A stretch of DNA of 64,000 bases from Tenodera sinensis (Eukaryota > Arthropoda > Insecta > Mantodea > Mantidae). The position numbers were made by a program, and so were the translations under genes. The stretch is taken from the NCBI GenBank assembly GCA_030765045.1, contig CM060965.1, positions 151,309,374 to 151,373,373 of the forward strand. Direction: 5' to 3'. The notes beneath the pieces are model-generated. The model did no database searches. It had not been told where the DNA came from and was given only the letters and a program-made list of their open reading frames with translations. This document shows, piece after piece, positions 34,030-45,400 of the stretch; the stretch's first letter is position 1, and each line of letters begins with the position of its first letter.

Positions 34030-34517
34030 TCACACTCGAGGATCCGGAATGCAAGTCCTGTGACTGACCTGCTCGCTCGCGGTCCGGAAGGCAAGTCTTC
34101 GACTGACATGCTCACTCGGGGATCTGGGCGACAAGTGTTCGTCTGACCTGACCACTAGGGGATCTGGGTGACAAGTGTTCGTCTGACCTGACCACTAGGG
34201 GATCTGGGCGACAAGTGTTCGTCTGACCTGACCACTCGGGGATCTGGGCGACAAGTGTTCGTCTGACCTGACCACTAGGGGATCTGGGCGACAAGTGTTC
34301 GTCTGACCTGACCACTAGGGGATCTGGGCGACAAGTGTTCGTCTGACCTGACCACTAGGGGATCTGGGCGACAAGTGTTCGTCTGACCTGACCACTAGGG
34401 GATCTGGGCGACAAGTGTTCGTCTGACCTGACCACTAGGGGATCTGGGCGACAAGTGTTCGTCTGACCTGACCACTAGGGGATCTGGGTGACAAGTGTTT
34501 GTGACTGCGCGCTCACG
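34030..34517. repeat. 40-bp minisatellite
   Basis: Units of GATCTGGGCGACAAGTGTTC plus GTCTGACCTGACCACTAGGG repeat about nine times with few changes (GGGTG, ACTCGGG). Two or three more degenerate units precede them (GATCCGGAATGCAAGTC, GGTCCGGAAGGCAAGTC). The last unit diverges to GTGACTGCGCGCTCACGG, directly beside the hAT TSD. The ORF on the minus strand is a by-product of the repeat. Confidence 0.95.
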
Positions 34518-34525
34518 GTAATAAG

Positions 34526-36806
34526 TAGGGCTAGGAAGTTCATGCATTTGCATGTTTTTCCATAGGGGTTAAAAATGTATGCTTTTACATTATGTGCACG
34601 ATTTATGAAATTTTCAGTTATTTGGACATGATTTTATGATGCATATAACTGCATACGTTCTTGATTTTTGATAAATGCATATTATTTCAATATTATAGCC
34701 CCTATATTGCATATTTTAATGATTTTTATGGTTTTTTATTATTTTTTCCATCTGCATAATATTTTTCACATTGGTAGTATTGCACATGATGATGCAACCC
34801 GCGAGGTGGCGAGAATTAATGCCGAGTCATGTTGTGATGCAGTGAATCCCGTTTCCACCCTTTCATTATATGTATATGCGTAGAGAATAATCAGTGCGTT
34901 ATCTGAGAGGTTTATATTAACAAATATAAAGTGCAGGTCAACGTTTTGAGCAGCACGATTATAGCATCGCTTGCCTGCCCACCAGTAGTTGTGTTGTAGT
35001 CTTCAAACATAACAGTGTTGTGAACTAGGTCCCACCAAATTAAATTATGCGTATAAAATGTTAAAAAGCTCTTTAAATGCCGAAAATGAAACCAACTTTG
35101 AATGCTGGATTAATTAACTTACAGAAAGGGTTTTTGGGTGACTTAATATCTACAGATAATAGGGTACTATTTTTTGGAGCGTGTGAGAAAAATGTAGGGA
35201 GTGAGAAAAGGTTTCAAATAGTTCAGCACATAAACACGGCAAAACATAAGGAGAATTTAATCAGAAAACTCGCAAACAAAGAATCTGCTCAAAAACAGCT
35301 AGTAAAGTGTTTAGGAAGTAGGGTTACTGGATTTTCCTACGACTTATGCCAAGCATTTTTAGCTGCTGATATTCCCTTGTTCAAAATTAATAATCCGACA
35401 TTTAAGAACTTTCTTGCCAAGTACACCCGACAACATGTGCCTGAAGAAAGTACACTGCGTAAGACTTAGGCAGGACATTGTTACAATAACACATTGCCAA
35501 ATATACAAAATGAATTAACGGATCAGTTTGTGTGGTTGCCTGTTACCTCTGATTCTGAGCGCCGTTCTATTTCTAATATAATTGTGGGTGCTTTAAATTA
35601 TGGTCAAAAGATTACACTTTATCTTCTTAATGTGTGCGAATTGTCGGTCACTGACAATGTGACTGTGACTCAGTTTGTGATGGACTCTTTGAAATTACTA
35701 TGGCCTTGTGGAATCAAATACAACCGGTTACTTTTATTTGTTACTGATGTAAGTCCTTATATGGTAAAATCAGGAAAAACTCTGAAAAATATTTTTCCTA
35801 ACTTAATTAATATAACTTGTTTGGCACACGCTCTTAATCGCATTTATGAGACATACGTAATCCTTTCCCATTGGTAGATAGATTTGTGTCCGGTACAAAG
35901 AGAATTTTTCTTAAATCTCCTAAAAAGTTGTTTAGATCAACAGCACCTACCATCCGACTTCCTCCTGCACCAGTGTTAACTCGATGGGGAACATGGGTCC
36001 ATGCAGTTTTATATTATGCTGAGCTCATAGAAATAGTCGAAGAGGTTGTTAATTCATTGAACTCGAAAGATGCTTCATTAATAGCAACTGTGCAAAATAT
36101 TCTGTCAGGCACTAGGTTAAAAGAGGATCTTAGTTTCATATCTGCCCATTTTTCTTTCTTACCAACAGCTTTAGTGGCATTGCAAGCTGTAGGATCTCCT
36201 TTGCATGAATCAGTTACTGTCTTTGAAAAAACAATATGTGATCTAAGTTCGGTTTCTGGTAGCATAGGACGAAAAGTGAAACAGAAAGTGAACTATGTAA
36301 TTTCAACAAATTCTGGTTATAAACAGATGTGTGATATTCGAGGTATCACTGAAAGAAAATCATCTGTCACACCAAGAGACTTGACTCTCTCTGTGAAGCA
36401 GCTAACATCATTTAAATATGCCCCGATAACATCTTTTGATGTGAAGAGAAGTTTTTCACGCTACAAAAGTGTTTTACGAGACAACAGACGATGTTTTACA
36501 GTTGAAAATTTGTGCAAAATGTTGGTTGTGAACTGCAATTTTACTGCTATGGACACCGGTCGCCGAAGCCTACGTAATTTATTGCAATTTAGCAGTTAAT
36601 ACTAGCAGCGGAACCATTTCTGCTTCAACCTCTAAGGAATATATTAACTTTATTTATTATTTATACTAACTCGTCTTTTCTACTGTAAAGGGACATTAAT
36701 TGTTTTAATTAAATAGTGCATATTTCTTGGCATATTTTCAACTTTTTAAGAGCATATTTGCATACATATTTCAGTGTTTTTTAAGGGTATGAACTTCCGA
36801 GCCCTA
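34526..36806 (+). mobile_element. hAT transposon, decayed, with TIRs and 8-bp TSD
   Basis: The ends are TAGGGCTAGGAAGTTC (34526-34541) and GAACTTCCGAGCCCTA (36791-36806), 16-bp inverted repeats with one mismatch. The perfect 8-bp TSD GTAATAAG lies at 34518-34525 and 36807-36814, as expected for hAT. Subterminal DNA is rich in TGCAT/TTTGCAT words on both sides. The element is 2,281 bp and is inserted at the right edge of the 40-bp minisatellite. The transposase inside is broken. Confidence 0.95.
35077..36599 (+). pseudogene. hAT transposase, inactivated
   Basis: The frame starting MPKMKPTLNAGLINLQKG gives an N-terminal region related to hAT/CGGBP1-type proteins, then an in-frame TAG at 35467-35469. 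The same frame continues with IIVGALNYGQKITLYL, LLLFVTDVSPYMVK (the 'TDxAPYM' catalytic-Asp region) and ITCLAHALNRI (the C-x2-H region). Near 35860 the frame shifts by one and continues as FVSGTKRIFLKSPKK, LTRWGTWVHAVLYY, and the conserved C-terminus KYAPITSFDVKRSFSRYKS. In relatives the last motif reads VERSFS; here the expected catalytic Glu is Lys. One stop, one frameshift and this substitution make it a clear pseudogene. In life it would cut and paste elements with these ends. Confidence 0.9.
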
Positions 36807-36814
36807 GTAATAAG

Positions 36815-37165
36815 TCAGCTGCGCTAATCTCCCCTCATTTTCCCCTTAAAAACGCAGCATCATGACGCTACCAATACCTTTCACTTCTTAATTATCTCTA
36901 CATTGGCAACGGGGTTTCGTCGAAGCGTACGTTGTTTTCCTGTTCAACACACCTGCACTAAGCGATTTCCAGGAAAACTGGTCTTACAGGGCTTTAGTCT
37001 GATTAGCTGGAACGTGCCACTAATGGCTTGTCTGTAACACCATGTGTCCCTTCTGACAATTTTAACCGTGAACGATGTTCCCAGGTCTGTACCTTTTATA
37101 CATGCGACGATTTTAATATTTGCCGGTTATTTAATTCTGCCGTGTTAAGCAGTATTATTTCCATA
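36815..37165. other. no recognisable feature
   Basis: Moderately GC-balanced DNA. A TTGGCAACGGGG word near 36904 is reminiscent of a retroelement primer site, but nothing else supports an LTR element. Confidence 0.3.
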
Positions 37166-37168
37166 ATT

Positions 37169-37396
37169 ATGGCGTTCACAATTTCGACTTCAACTGCATT
37201 CGTGTTGATCATGGTTGTGCTATATGTTATTCTGCTGCACATTGTTAAACCCCTGATAGAGGTTTATAAAGGCTTTTCCCTTACCTTTGTGCTGCGCGGC
37301 TTATCCTCTGCGTTAATCCTGGACCAGTTAGCGTACTTTCGTGGTTACATCGGCGTCGTACTATTCTGTAATATTAAGCTTGTCGGCAAAGTGTAA
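37169..37396 (+). CDS. short hydrophobic ORF (doubtful)
   Basis: The open frame extends from 37028, but its first ATG is at 37169, giving 75 codons beginning MAFTISTSTAFVLIMVVLYV. A hydrophobic stretch of about 20 residues follows, then KPLIEVYKG and a second weaker hydrophobic stretch. I recognise no family and see no supporting promoter or splice signal. It could be an exon or transposon debris; chance is likely. Confidence 0.12.
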   Translation: MAFTISTSTAFVLIMVVLYVILLHIVKPLIEVYKGFSLTFVLRGLSSALILDQLAYFRGYIGVVLFCNIKLVGKV

Positions 37397-37862
37397 ATTA
37401 GGAGGAGAGGGAAAAAGGCGTGGTGAGGAGTAATGAAATGAACACACGTGAATTTATTATCTTTAACACAGCTTCCTGACTGCCATGCCCCTAGCGAGAG
37501 CCTTAGTTCTGGTTATTTAGTCTTCCGCAATTTTACACTCGCGTCCGTGAGTCTCCAACCTGAACTCTCAACGGACACAATTATTGTTCCGAATACTCCA
37601 CACTCAACAGTCTTCCTACCAATGTAATAGATAAAATACATTAATTATTATTCCAATTCCCATAAGATATTCGATACTCGCGATAAACCATAATCCTACA
37701 GTTCCTTTCAGTCATTATTTTGCATTTAAGGATATATTAGGTTTTATTATTTCATTTATGCTTTTATCCACTTTGTCTTTAAAGGAACCATGGCTTTCTA
37801 TACACTCGTAATTGTCAGTCCGGCTCGTGCTTCCTGGGTTAACCGCTCCTAAACCAAGTTCT
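37397..37862. other. no recognisable feature
   Basis: Spacer before the Tc1 element; no repeat recognised. Confidence 0.4.
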
Positions 37863-39361
37863 CTAGTGTATGGCACTTTGAGACGCGTTGCAAAATGATA
37901 CAACCACTCGTGTGCTATAGAAAGGACAGGTAGATATATAACAAAAAACTTATACACATGACTCAGGTATTTATTAGATGTATTTTAACATTATGTGGGT
38001 CACAAACTGCACATAGTCCAGAACTCAGATATAAACCAACGCTTACCACATTCCCGGTGTTGCCAAATTATACAACCACCTCATCTCAATAGCCAGTGTA
38101 GCAGCCTTGTTTAAACACAACCTTAAAAACACGATCACACATGCTGTCTGTATGTTTCTGGAGCGTGAATACCTCTGTATCTTCCCAAACAGATATGAAG
38201 GCATATCTGCGATATTAGAATAATTTTGCCATCAGCATTCACTGAGTGACATATGTCCCATAGATTCTCCATGGGGTACAGATCCGGCGAATTTGCAAGC
38301 CAGTTTATTACATGCACTCCATTCTGTAGAAACCATTCTCATGTGAATTTTGCAGTGTGAATGCTAGCACTATCCTGCTGGATAATCTAACATGGACCTC
38401 CAATTGCTTCCCCACAAGGTTAACGATAAACATCCAGCAGATCTTGGTAGTCAGTTGGTTTTATTCGATTCATTGGGAAAGCAAGGTTTGTTGCACCACA
38501 CTAACCAAAGCCAGCCCAAACCATTGATGAACCTCCACCTTGCTCTCGTTTGGAAAATATCTGTTCTTCTTTCCGCAAATTATGCCAATATAGGTTGCTG
38601 CACATGGCTCATCTAAAGAATTTTTTTATCACTGAACACTACTTGCTTTGGGTTTTCCAGGTCACATGATCCTTTGCCCAGGATATCCGTCTTTTCTTAT
38701 GCACATCAGTAAGCCGATGCTGCCATTTCTTTTTCGTTTACAACATGAAGTGCTTCTGGCTACCATTCTCGATAGCGTAAACTTGTACACACGAATGTTT
38801 GGATCTTGAGCCAATCTTCCCAGGGAGGTTCCATCTGCACTTAATTTATTTTATTACACTTCTCTCCTGCTTGGCTGTAAATTTCCGTGACCTTCCAGAG
38901 GACTTCTTCCTGCCGTAATTTCAATCCAAGGCGCAAAAAAAACGGAAGGAGATCTGTGAATTCTTCTTGCTATTTCTCCAGGCGACAAACCTTCCTTGTT
39001 ATAAGCGATTATTTGCCCTTTCTCCTCAGTTGATAATGCCGGTTGACGTGCCATTTTCTTGAACGCTTCCTTCACCACTATTCACGTCGAATACTGGTGT
39101 GCAGCTATGTAAACAATCAACTCAATAAAACAGGGAGAGGTGGGTACGAAGCATGGTTGTATCATTTTGTAACAGTCGAATGGTCTCGTGGTCAGGTTAC
39201 AGTAAGGCAAAGGGGTCAAACGTTTCCGTGGTTTGTCATGAATACAGGCGCGTCAACTATGTTGCATTAGATATATCTATGCAAGCTCATTAGGTACTTA
39301 TGTCGCGCTACAGCTAAAATCTGTGGTGGTTGTATCATTTTGCAACGCATCTTACCACTGG
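37863..39361 (-). mobile_element. Tc1-like transposon with double inverted repeats, decayed
   Basis: GTTGCAAAATGATACAACCA-type repeats occur four times. The outer left is at 37885-37907, the inner left (variant GTTGCCAAATTATACAACCA) at 38056-38079, the inner right (reversed) at 39154-39173 and the outer right at 39327-39346. The spacing within each end is about 172-173 bp. This is the IR/DR layout known from Tc1-group elements such as Sleeping Beauty. Outer limits near CAGTG-like ends are approximate and the TA duplication is not certain. Confidence 0.85.
38135..39055 (-). pseudogene. Tc1 transposase, inactivated
   Basis: On the minus strand the protein starts MARQPALSTEEKGQIIAYNK, followed by EGLSPGEIARRIHRSPS, the N-terminal helix-turn-helix that binds the TIR. 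The frame then breaks and resumes as GRKKSSGRSRKFTAKQERS. Near the C-terminus WLANSPDLYPMENLWD gives the final catalytic Glu region of the DDE domain. The middle is too mutated to read continuously. In its family this enzyme excises and reinserts the element at TA sites. Confidence 0.85.
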
Positions 39362-40009
39362 TTTGCAGTCGGCGGTATTTCTGATTAGTACTCCAGCACA
39401 CTATTCACTGGTTTACTACAATTAGTCTGCAGACTAATTAATATCTCTAGTACTACGCTCGCGCCTAAAATTCGTGAGACTTTGAGCGTCACATCCTTCT
39501 GATCGCGAGCCGCAAATAGGAGTAGGCGACTGATACTGAAATATTCCCTAAAATAATAAAAGTCAACAGCCTTCGGTTTCCTCAGTTTCTTTCTATTCTA
39601 TTGGATGCTGTTCTTTCAATGTGCTTCATTTATATATAGACTGTCATAATTAGTTTTACATCCACACACTCAATAAGCAGAATCTTGAACAACGATTTTA
39701 ATGCACAACTGTAGTAGATTTGGCACATTCTTTCGCTAAGAGTAAGTACGAGTAGATACCCTCTATATGGCGTTCATGTCATTAGCAGCGGAAGGAGGTT
39801 AAGGGACTGTTTTACAACTTCTTGGAACATGGTCGTTAAGCACTACTATATACAGTTTTATAAGACCCTTCGACTGATGTTAATTTTCAGTTGATGGGGC
39901 TAAAATTGCAGAAAATGATTGACGTAGATTATTTCGCGGAAATGCAGCAAATAATATTAGTTAATTCGCTCTGCAGTTAGAATTATCACTACACTGTATA
40001 ACAATTATG
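39362..40009. other. no recognisable feature
   Basis: AT-rich spacer between the Tc1 element and MIME copy F. Confidence 0.4.
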
Positions 40010-40792
40010 TCTCAATTTTTTTCTCTACTCGCTGTTCTACAAACTCTTCTTACAGACGCCAATTCTTCTATCTGCTTCATATTAATTCAGACAAAAATGT
40101 ATAGAAAAATTTTTACTGCACATTTATTTGTTGGTACAACAGGAATTTATGTAGGAATACGGCAAATTTAACAAATCTTTTAAGAGCTGGTCGCTGTGGC
40201 TTTTAAAATTCCATTCTCTTTACAGTGGCCATAAACTAATAACTTCATACTTGAGAAAAATATAAGTATTGTAAATTTCAGTGCAATAACAACGAATATC
40301 TCGGAAATGGTTAACCCCACAAAAGAATAACTTAAATTGTATACTTTAACGACACATAACTTTTTGTCTATTTTTTACAGTTTACCAGTTATACAAATGC
40401 TATTCATAATAAAGAGGACTTCAGAGGCTATTTCCAGAACATTCAAGGTGTACAGTTGATTTTTCATGAAGATATCTTAAATATGCAATATTTAAATCAA
40501 TAGTGTGAGAGTTGTTTTCGAGAAATTCAAATTTTTTCAAAATGTTACCATGCAAAGGATAGTTTGGGGTGGGGGATTTTCTTGAAAATTATGTCCAATT
40601 CTTAAAAATTTTGAACTTAAATACTAAGTTTGGTATTAAATCGACTTGTGTTATACATACAGACATACCTACTTCTGAAATATTTTGTAATAAGGAGTCT
40701 CAAAATATGTATTTCCGGTGAAATCTCGACATCGCATTTTTGGGTGCAATACAATAGTTCCCCAGCTTACTGTAAATATAGAAAGTTAAACA
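40010..40792 (+). mobile_element. MIME-like element, copy F (both arms, unexpanded seed)
   Basis: The left arm includes TTTTAAGAGCTGGTCGCTGT, AACAACGAATATCTCGGAAA, TCATGAAGATATCTTAAAT and GCAAAGGATAGTTTGGGGTG, then AAATACTAAGTTTGGTATT. The seed is ACATACAGACATACCTAC (about 40662-40680). The right arm is GAGTCTCAAAATATGTATTT, CGGTGAAATCTCGACATCGC and TGGGTGCAATACAATAG. This is the clearest view of the pre-expansion state, and it already contains one CCTAC. Confidence 0.9.
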
Positions 40793-41656
40793 TATTTCTT
40801 GCATGAATAAGATAATTCCAGAACTTTTTATCACTATTGGTGTTCAGTTCTGCAATGGATCTTATGGCGCTATGTCCGTCCGGAGTGTAGAACAATGAGC
40901 ACATTTTACGCATTACATCGCAAATAAAGTTATCATAGCATTGAATTGCAACTACATTATTACATTCTTGGATCTTAGCTAGAGGATTGGCACTGGACAT
41001 AATTAATGCTTTGCTATTATCTTCAGATAAATTCCTCTAGAGTCAGGAATTTCTGCTACGCACAGTTGAATGCAATCGGCAATATCTCCTTTATGAGATA
41101 CTGATCTCATTGCAGAAGGAATGTTAATCAAAAGCAGCCAAGGTACGCTGGTGTGCCCTCAGATGCTGCATCGCAGTTTTGGTCCACATCCGATTCGACA
41201 CATCATTCCGATTAATTATTGTTTAGTCTTTTAATATTTCTCTAATTATAAATCTAAAATATAGATTGCTTGATATGGCTATTTAATGGTTGCTTTAAAA
41301 TTCATATGATTCCATTACAATTTTATAGAATTTGTTTGGTATTTACCAGCTGGACAGCGCAGGAAATAAGGAGAAATATGGTAGAAGCAATAAATAAAGC
41401 GAAAGAGATGCAGCTTCAGATATAGAAAGTGATACAAAACTGGTGCAGCGATGACCACACCATTGTAGTGCAGCTTCCGTACTTAAATATCTCATTAAAG
41501 AATGCAGACCAATTTGCAAACTTCCTTTAAAGTGCATCACTAAGCAGTTAAATGCTTCAGTGTGTCGCAGGCCTACGAGGGTATAAAAGTTTGTTATTTT
41601 CAATAATATTTTCTATACATTTTTCAAATGCCTAAACAGTACACCATACGTTGCAA
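40793..41656. other. no recognisable feature
   Basis: AT-rich unique DNA. Confidence 0.4.
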
Positions 41657-42401
41657 CATTAAAACTGTCTAATGTATTACATTCACATAACTTTCTCATA
41701 ATATGTAACTTCAGATAGAGGCCGCGAAAGCCGCATAACCGGCCAAGAGGGCTCGGTTGTTCATCACGCCCGATCCTCCAGTGTTGACCATACTCATGGT
41801 GCCTGTAGTGGGCAGGGGTGGGGAACGCAACGGTCGAGCGGTAACCCTTGACACGCTAGATGGCTTTTTAAATTTTAAATTCAGATAGACATTTGGAGAA
41901 ATGATTTAATTGCATATCCATAAGGGAAATAAGATAATACAGTAGGCTTAAATGTCAGTCAAATTGTTTAAGAGCTGGTTACTATGTGATTGGTTTTCAA
42001 AGCTACATTCTGTTTGCATGGACAGGGTATAAAAGCGCTACTATTAGTGTTTTAAATTCAAGCCAGTAATAATATTTACATAACTAGTATGCTCTGGTTA
42101 GGTCTACGTCTTTTATGTAGTAACAGGATATCTTATGGTTTAAAATTTATGCAAAACTCATCAGAATGAAGAGAACTCCCAGAAAAGTCGTACATTTAAT
42201 TTATCATGAAAATATCTTAAACACATGGGCCTTGTAAGCAATTTTTGAGAAGATCAAAGTTTTCGAAAAATGTTATGTATAAAGAGTCGCTTGGGATGGG
42301 GAGGGATTTTGTTGTAAATCTTCGTGTTGCATCCTTGGAAGATCTGAACTTAAATACCAAGTTTGGTGTTTAACCGATATTTCATCTTTGAATTATACTC
42401 T
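41657..42401 (+). mobile_element. MIME-like element, copy G, left arm
   Basis: ATGTATTACATTCACATAAC starts the arm. It continues after the SINE insertion with TTTAAGAGCTGGTTACTATG, TCATGAAAATATCTTAAACA, CTTCGTGTTGCATCCTTGG and ACCAAGTTTGGTGTTTAACC. It ends at GAATTATACTCTTCACACAC, where the giant array begins. Confidence 0.9.
41720..41879 (+). mobile_element. SINE family 4 copy inside MIME copy G
   Basis: GC-rich insert (AACCGGCCAAGAGGGCTCGG, GGTGCCTGTAGTGGGCAGGG, AACGGTCGAGCGGTAACCC) with a 10-bp TSD, TTCAGATAGA, at 41710-41719 and 41880-41889. It interrupts the left arm, so it arrived after that MIME copy was in place. Confidence 0.85.
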
Positions 42402-45400
42402 TCACACACAGATACACACACACCCGTACACATACATACTGGCCTGCCTACCTATCTGGCTACCTATCTGCCTACCTACTTACCTACCTATTTACCTACC
42501 ATTTTTACCTAACTACCCATCTGCCTATCTACCTACCTACTTACCTTACCTACCTACTACCTGTCTTCCTACCTACCTACCTTCCTTCCTACCTACCTTC
42601 CTTCCTTCCTTCCTTCCTTCCTTCTTTCTTCCTTCCTTCCTTCCTTCCTACCTACCTTCCTTCCTTCCTTCCTTCTTTCCTTCCTTCCTTCCTTCTTTCC
42701 TTCCTTCCTTCCTTCCTACCTACCTTCCTTCCTTCCTTCCTTCTTTCCTTCCTTCCTTCCTTCCTTCTTCCTTCCTTGCTTCCTTCTTTCCTTCCTTCCT
42801 TCCTTCCTTCTTTCCTTCCTTCCTTCCTTCCTTCCTTCCTTCCTTCCTTCTTTCCTTCCTTCCTTGCTTCCTTCTTTCCTTCCTTCCTTCCTTCCTTCCT
42901 TCTTTCCTTCCTTCCTTCCTTCCTTCTTTCCTTCCTTCCTTCCTTCCTTCTTTCCTTCATTCCTTCTTTCCTTCCTTCCTTCCTTCCTTCCTTCTTTCCT
43001 TCCTTCCTACCTACCTTCCTTCCTTCTTTCCTTCCTTCCTTTCTTCCTTCTTTCCTTCCTTCCTACCTACCTTCCTTCCTTCTTTCCTTCCTTCCTTCCT
43101 TCCTTCTTTCCTTCCTTCCTTCCTTCTTTCCTTCCTTCCTTCCTTCCTTCTTTCCTTCCTTCTTCCTTCTTTCCTTCCTTCCTTCCTTCTTTCCTTCCTT
43201 CCTTCCTTCCTTCTTCCTTCCTTCCTTCCTTCCTTCTTTCCTTCCTTCCTTCCTTCCTTCCTACCTTCTTTCCTTCCTTCCTTCCTTCCTTCCTTCCTAC
43301 CTACCTTCTTCCTTCCTTCCTTCTTTCCTTCCTTCCTTCCTTCTTCTTTCCTTCCTTCCGTCCTTCCTTCCTTCTTTCCTTCCTTCCTTCCTTTCTTCTT
43401 TCCTTCCTTCCTTCCTTCTTTCTTTCCTTCCTTCCTTCTTTCCTTCCTTCCTTCTTTCCTTCCTTCCTTCTTTCCTTCCTTCCTTCCTTCCTTCTTTCCT
43501 TCTTTCCTTCCTTCCTACCTACCTTCCTTCCTTCCTTCTTCTTTCCTTCCTTCATTCCTTCCTTCCTTCCTTCCTTCCTTCTTTCCTTCCTTCCTTCCTT
43601 CCTTCTTTCCTTCCTTCCTTCCTTCTTTGCTTCCCTCCTTCCTTCCTTCCTTCCTTCCTTCTTTCCTTCCTTCCTTATTTCCTTCCTTCCTTCCTTCTTT
43701 CCTACCTACCTACCTTCCTTCCTACCTTCCTTCCTACCTACCTTCGATTCCTTCCTTCCTTCCTACCTACCTACCTTCCTTCCTACCTACCTACCTACCT
43801 ACCTTCATTCCTTCCTACCTACCTTCCTTCCTACCTACCTACCTACCTACCTACCTACCTTCATTCCTTCCTTCCTTCCTACCTACCTACCTTCCTTCCT
43901 ACCTACCTTCCTACCTACCTACCTACCTACCTACCTACCTTCATTCCTTCCTTCCTTCCTACCTATCTACCTGCCTTCCTACCTACCTTCCTTCCTTCCT
44001 ACCTACCTACCTTCCTTCCTACCTACCTTCCTACCTACCTACCTTCATTCCTTCCTTCCTTCCTACCTACCTACCTACCTACCTACCTACCTTCATTCCT
44101 TCCTTCCTTCCTACCTACCTACCTTCCTTCCTACCTACCTTCCTACCCACCTACCTACCTACCTACCTTCATTCCTTCCTTCCTTCCTACCTATCTACCT
44201 GCCTTCCTACCTACCTTCCTTCCTTCCTACCTACCTACCTTCCTTCCTACCTACCTTCCTACCTACCTACCTTCATTCCTTCCTTCCTTCCTACCTACCT
44301 ACCTACCTACCTACCTACCTACCTTCATTCCTTCCTTCCTTCCTACCTACCTACCTTCCTTCCTACCTACCTTCCTACCTACCTACCTGCCTTCATTCCT
44401 TCCTACCTACCTACCTACCTACCTACCTACCTACCTTCCTTCCTACCTACCTACCTGCCTTCATTCCTTCCTACCTACCTACCTACCTACCTACCTACCT
44501 TCCTTCCTACCTACCTACCTACCTACCTACCTTCCTTCCTACCTACCTACCTACCTACCTTCCTTCCTACCTACCTTCCTTCCTACCTACCTACCTACCT
44601 ACCTTCCTTCCTACCTACCTACCTACCTACCTACCTTCCCTTCCTACCTACCTACCTTCCTACCTACCTACCTACCTTCCTTCCTACCTTCCTTCCTACC
44701 TACCTACCTACCTACCTACCTTCCTTCCTACCTACCTACCTACCTACCTTCCTTCCTACCTACCTACCTACCTACCTTCCTTCCTACCTACCTTCCTTCC
44801 TACCTTCCTACCTACCTACCTACCTACCTTCCTTCCTACCTACCTACCTGCCTTCATTCCTTCCTACCTACCTACCTACCTACCTACCTACCTTCCTTCC
44901 TACCTACCTACCTACCTACCTACCTTCCTTCCTTCCTACCTACCTACCTACCTTCCTACCTACCTACCTACCTTCCTACCTACCTACCTACCTACCTACC
45001 TACCTTCATTCCTTCCTTCCTTCCTACCTACCTACCTACCTACCTACCTACCTTCATTCCTTCCTTCCTTCCTACCTACCTACCTTCCTTCCTACCTACC
45101 TTCCTACCTACCTACCTGCCTTCATTCCTTCCTACCTACCTACCTACCTACCTACCTACCTTCCTTCCTACCTACCTACCTACCTACCTTCCTACCTACC
45201 TACCTACCTACCTTCCTTCCTACCTACCTACCTACCTACCTTCCTACCTACCTACCTACCTACCTACCTTCATTCCTTCCTTCCTTCCTACCTACCTACC
45301 TACCTACCTACCAACCTTCATTCCTTCCTTCCTTCCTACCTACCTTCCTTCCTACCTACCTTCCTACCTACCTACCTGCCTTCATTCCTTCCTACCTACC

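Noticed and set aside
34100..34517. Regular 40-bp direct repeats, considered as a CRISPR array.
   Set aside because: The repeats are contiguous without unique spacers, and the setting is a eukaryotic genome.
33770..36930. A solo LTR or LTR retrotransposon spanning the minisatellite and the hAT, suggested by AATAAA near 33.93 kb and TTGGCAACGGGG near 36.90 kb.
   Set aside because: No second LTR, no TG...CA ends that I could fix and no gag-pol sequence; the evidence is too thin.
42652..43555. Minus-strand Lys/Glu/Arg/Gly-rich ORFs (KEGRKEGRK type).
   Set aside because: Translation of the GAAG repeat; they end where CTAC units introduce TAG on that strand.
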